A stretch of 31,085 nt of DNA from a bacterium (GTDB taxonomy: Bacteria > Babelota > Babeliae > Babelales > Vermiphilaceae): assembly GCA_021827875.1 (NCBI GenBank), contig JAKAUA010000036.1:1-31085 (forward strand), read 5' to 3'. This document shows, one piece after another, positions 30,734 to 31,085 of the stretch (position 1 is its first letter; each line of letters opens with the position of its first letter). The translations under genes were made by a program, and so were the position numbers. The notes beneath the pieces were generated by a model. That model saw only the letters and a program-made list of their open reading frames with translations, had not been told where the DNA came from and ran no database searches.

Positions 30734-31085
30734 ATGAATATAATAAATAAAATGAAATCAACTCTCGTTCTAGGCTTATTATTGTCATCATTTGGCATCT
30801 TTGCACAGGAAAACCCTGTTGTGACAAATGGGCAAACGGTAGATCAGATAGCCCCAAAACAACAATTAGATATCCGTGTCGTGACCTTTAAAAACAATCT
30901 TGAAGAAGACATGGTTATGCTGCTTGAGCTTAATGAAGAAGATAGCCAAGCAGTTGCCGCTGCATTAAAAAATGCAAAAGTCTGTGTAAATGGTCATGCC
31001 ATTGCGGCAGGAAAATCTATTGCCTTGCCAATTAAGAATAATAGTTATGTTGTACAAGTAATTCTTCCCGAAGCAGGATTGGCGC
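30734..31085 (+). CDS. Secreted protein of unknown function (3' end outside window)
   Basis: The visible 117 residues begin MNIINKMKSTLVLGLLLSS and continue FGIFA, a signal peptide ending about residue 24 (M7 is an alternative start). The mature part has short strand-like stretches (LDIRVVTFKNN, MVMLLELNEED, SYVVQVILPE), an Ala-rich helix (SQAVAAALKNAK) and one cysteine in VCVNGH. It is still open at the window end. AAGAGGA precedes the ATG and an extended -10 promoter lies upstream. No family recognised from this part. Confidence 0.7.
   Translation, partial: MNIINKMKSTLVLGLLLSSFGIFAQENPVVTNGQTVDQIAPKQQLDIRVVTFKNNLEEDMVMLLELNEEDSQAVAAALKNAKVCVNGHAIAAGKSIALPIKNNSYVVQVILPEAGLA

Noticed and set aside
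1..31085. Mobile element, prophage or integrase
   Set aside because: No transposase, integrase, terminal inverted repeats around a gene, or target-site duplications were found.

Overview
The window reads as a low-GC, gene-dense stretch of a diderm, peptidoglycan-making bacterium with a reduced, probably host-associated life style. MlaE/MlaF-type lipid transport implies an outer membrane. MraY, alanine racemase, FtsA and FtsZ imply peptidoglycan and FtsZ-based division, which argues against Chlamydiae. Single-copy housekeeping genes alternate with an unusually high number of small, poorly conserved proteins carrying signal peptides. My best guess is Candidatus Dependentiae (TM6) or a similar protist symbiont. 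This is inferred from gene content only, because there is no rRNA gene in the window.

Layout: 1-2212 holds the tpiA tail, secG, a structured leader, and mlaE-mlaF. 2297-4165 holds a site-2-protease-like protein that lacks its catalytic motif, then tyrS, closed by a perfect 22-bp-stem terminator. 4256-6100 (minus) is a membrane-anchored peroxiredoxin followed by two secreted proteins with J-domain-like but HPD-less segments. 6206-7180 is a secreted alpha/beta hydrolase. 7184-10093 (minus) is a tandem array of six related secreted coiled-coil proteins, the most distinctive locus here; alanine racemase lies just upstream on the same strand. 11487-13839 holds an rRNA methyltransferase and an OPT-like transporter. 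13904-15790 (minus) is a 628-residue secreted protein of unknown function. 16171-19297 is an ftsQ-like/ftsA/ftsZ cluster with a clear terminator. 19382-23252 (minus) is a five-gene run: tgt, a SpoU methyltransferase, a shortened ComEC-like protein, a DJ-1/PfpI protein, and a small secreted protein ending in CTLL. 23416-24087 is another secreted protein. 24264-25550 is an APC permease, convergent with mraY (25537-26547, minus). 26813-28027 is a pair of secreted paralogs whose first 117 nt are almost identical. mnmG follows, then two more secreted proteins, the last cut by the window end.

Working together: the conserved genes cover division (FtsQ/A/Z), wall precursors (Alr, MraY), tRNA/rRNA modification (Tgt, MnmG, two SpoU enzymes), translation (TyrS), secretion (SecG), nutrient import (APC, OPT) and lipid transport (MlaEF). 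The accessory layer is a secretome: about 16 of roughly 36 proteins have an N-terminal signal peptide or anchor and most have no family I can name. I found no tRNA, rRNA, CRISPR array, transposase or phage gene. Gene starts were moved inward from the longest open frame wherever a good Shine-Dalgarno sequence pointed to a later ATG.
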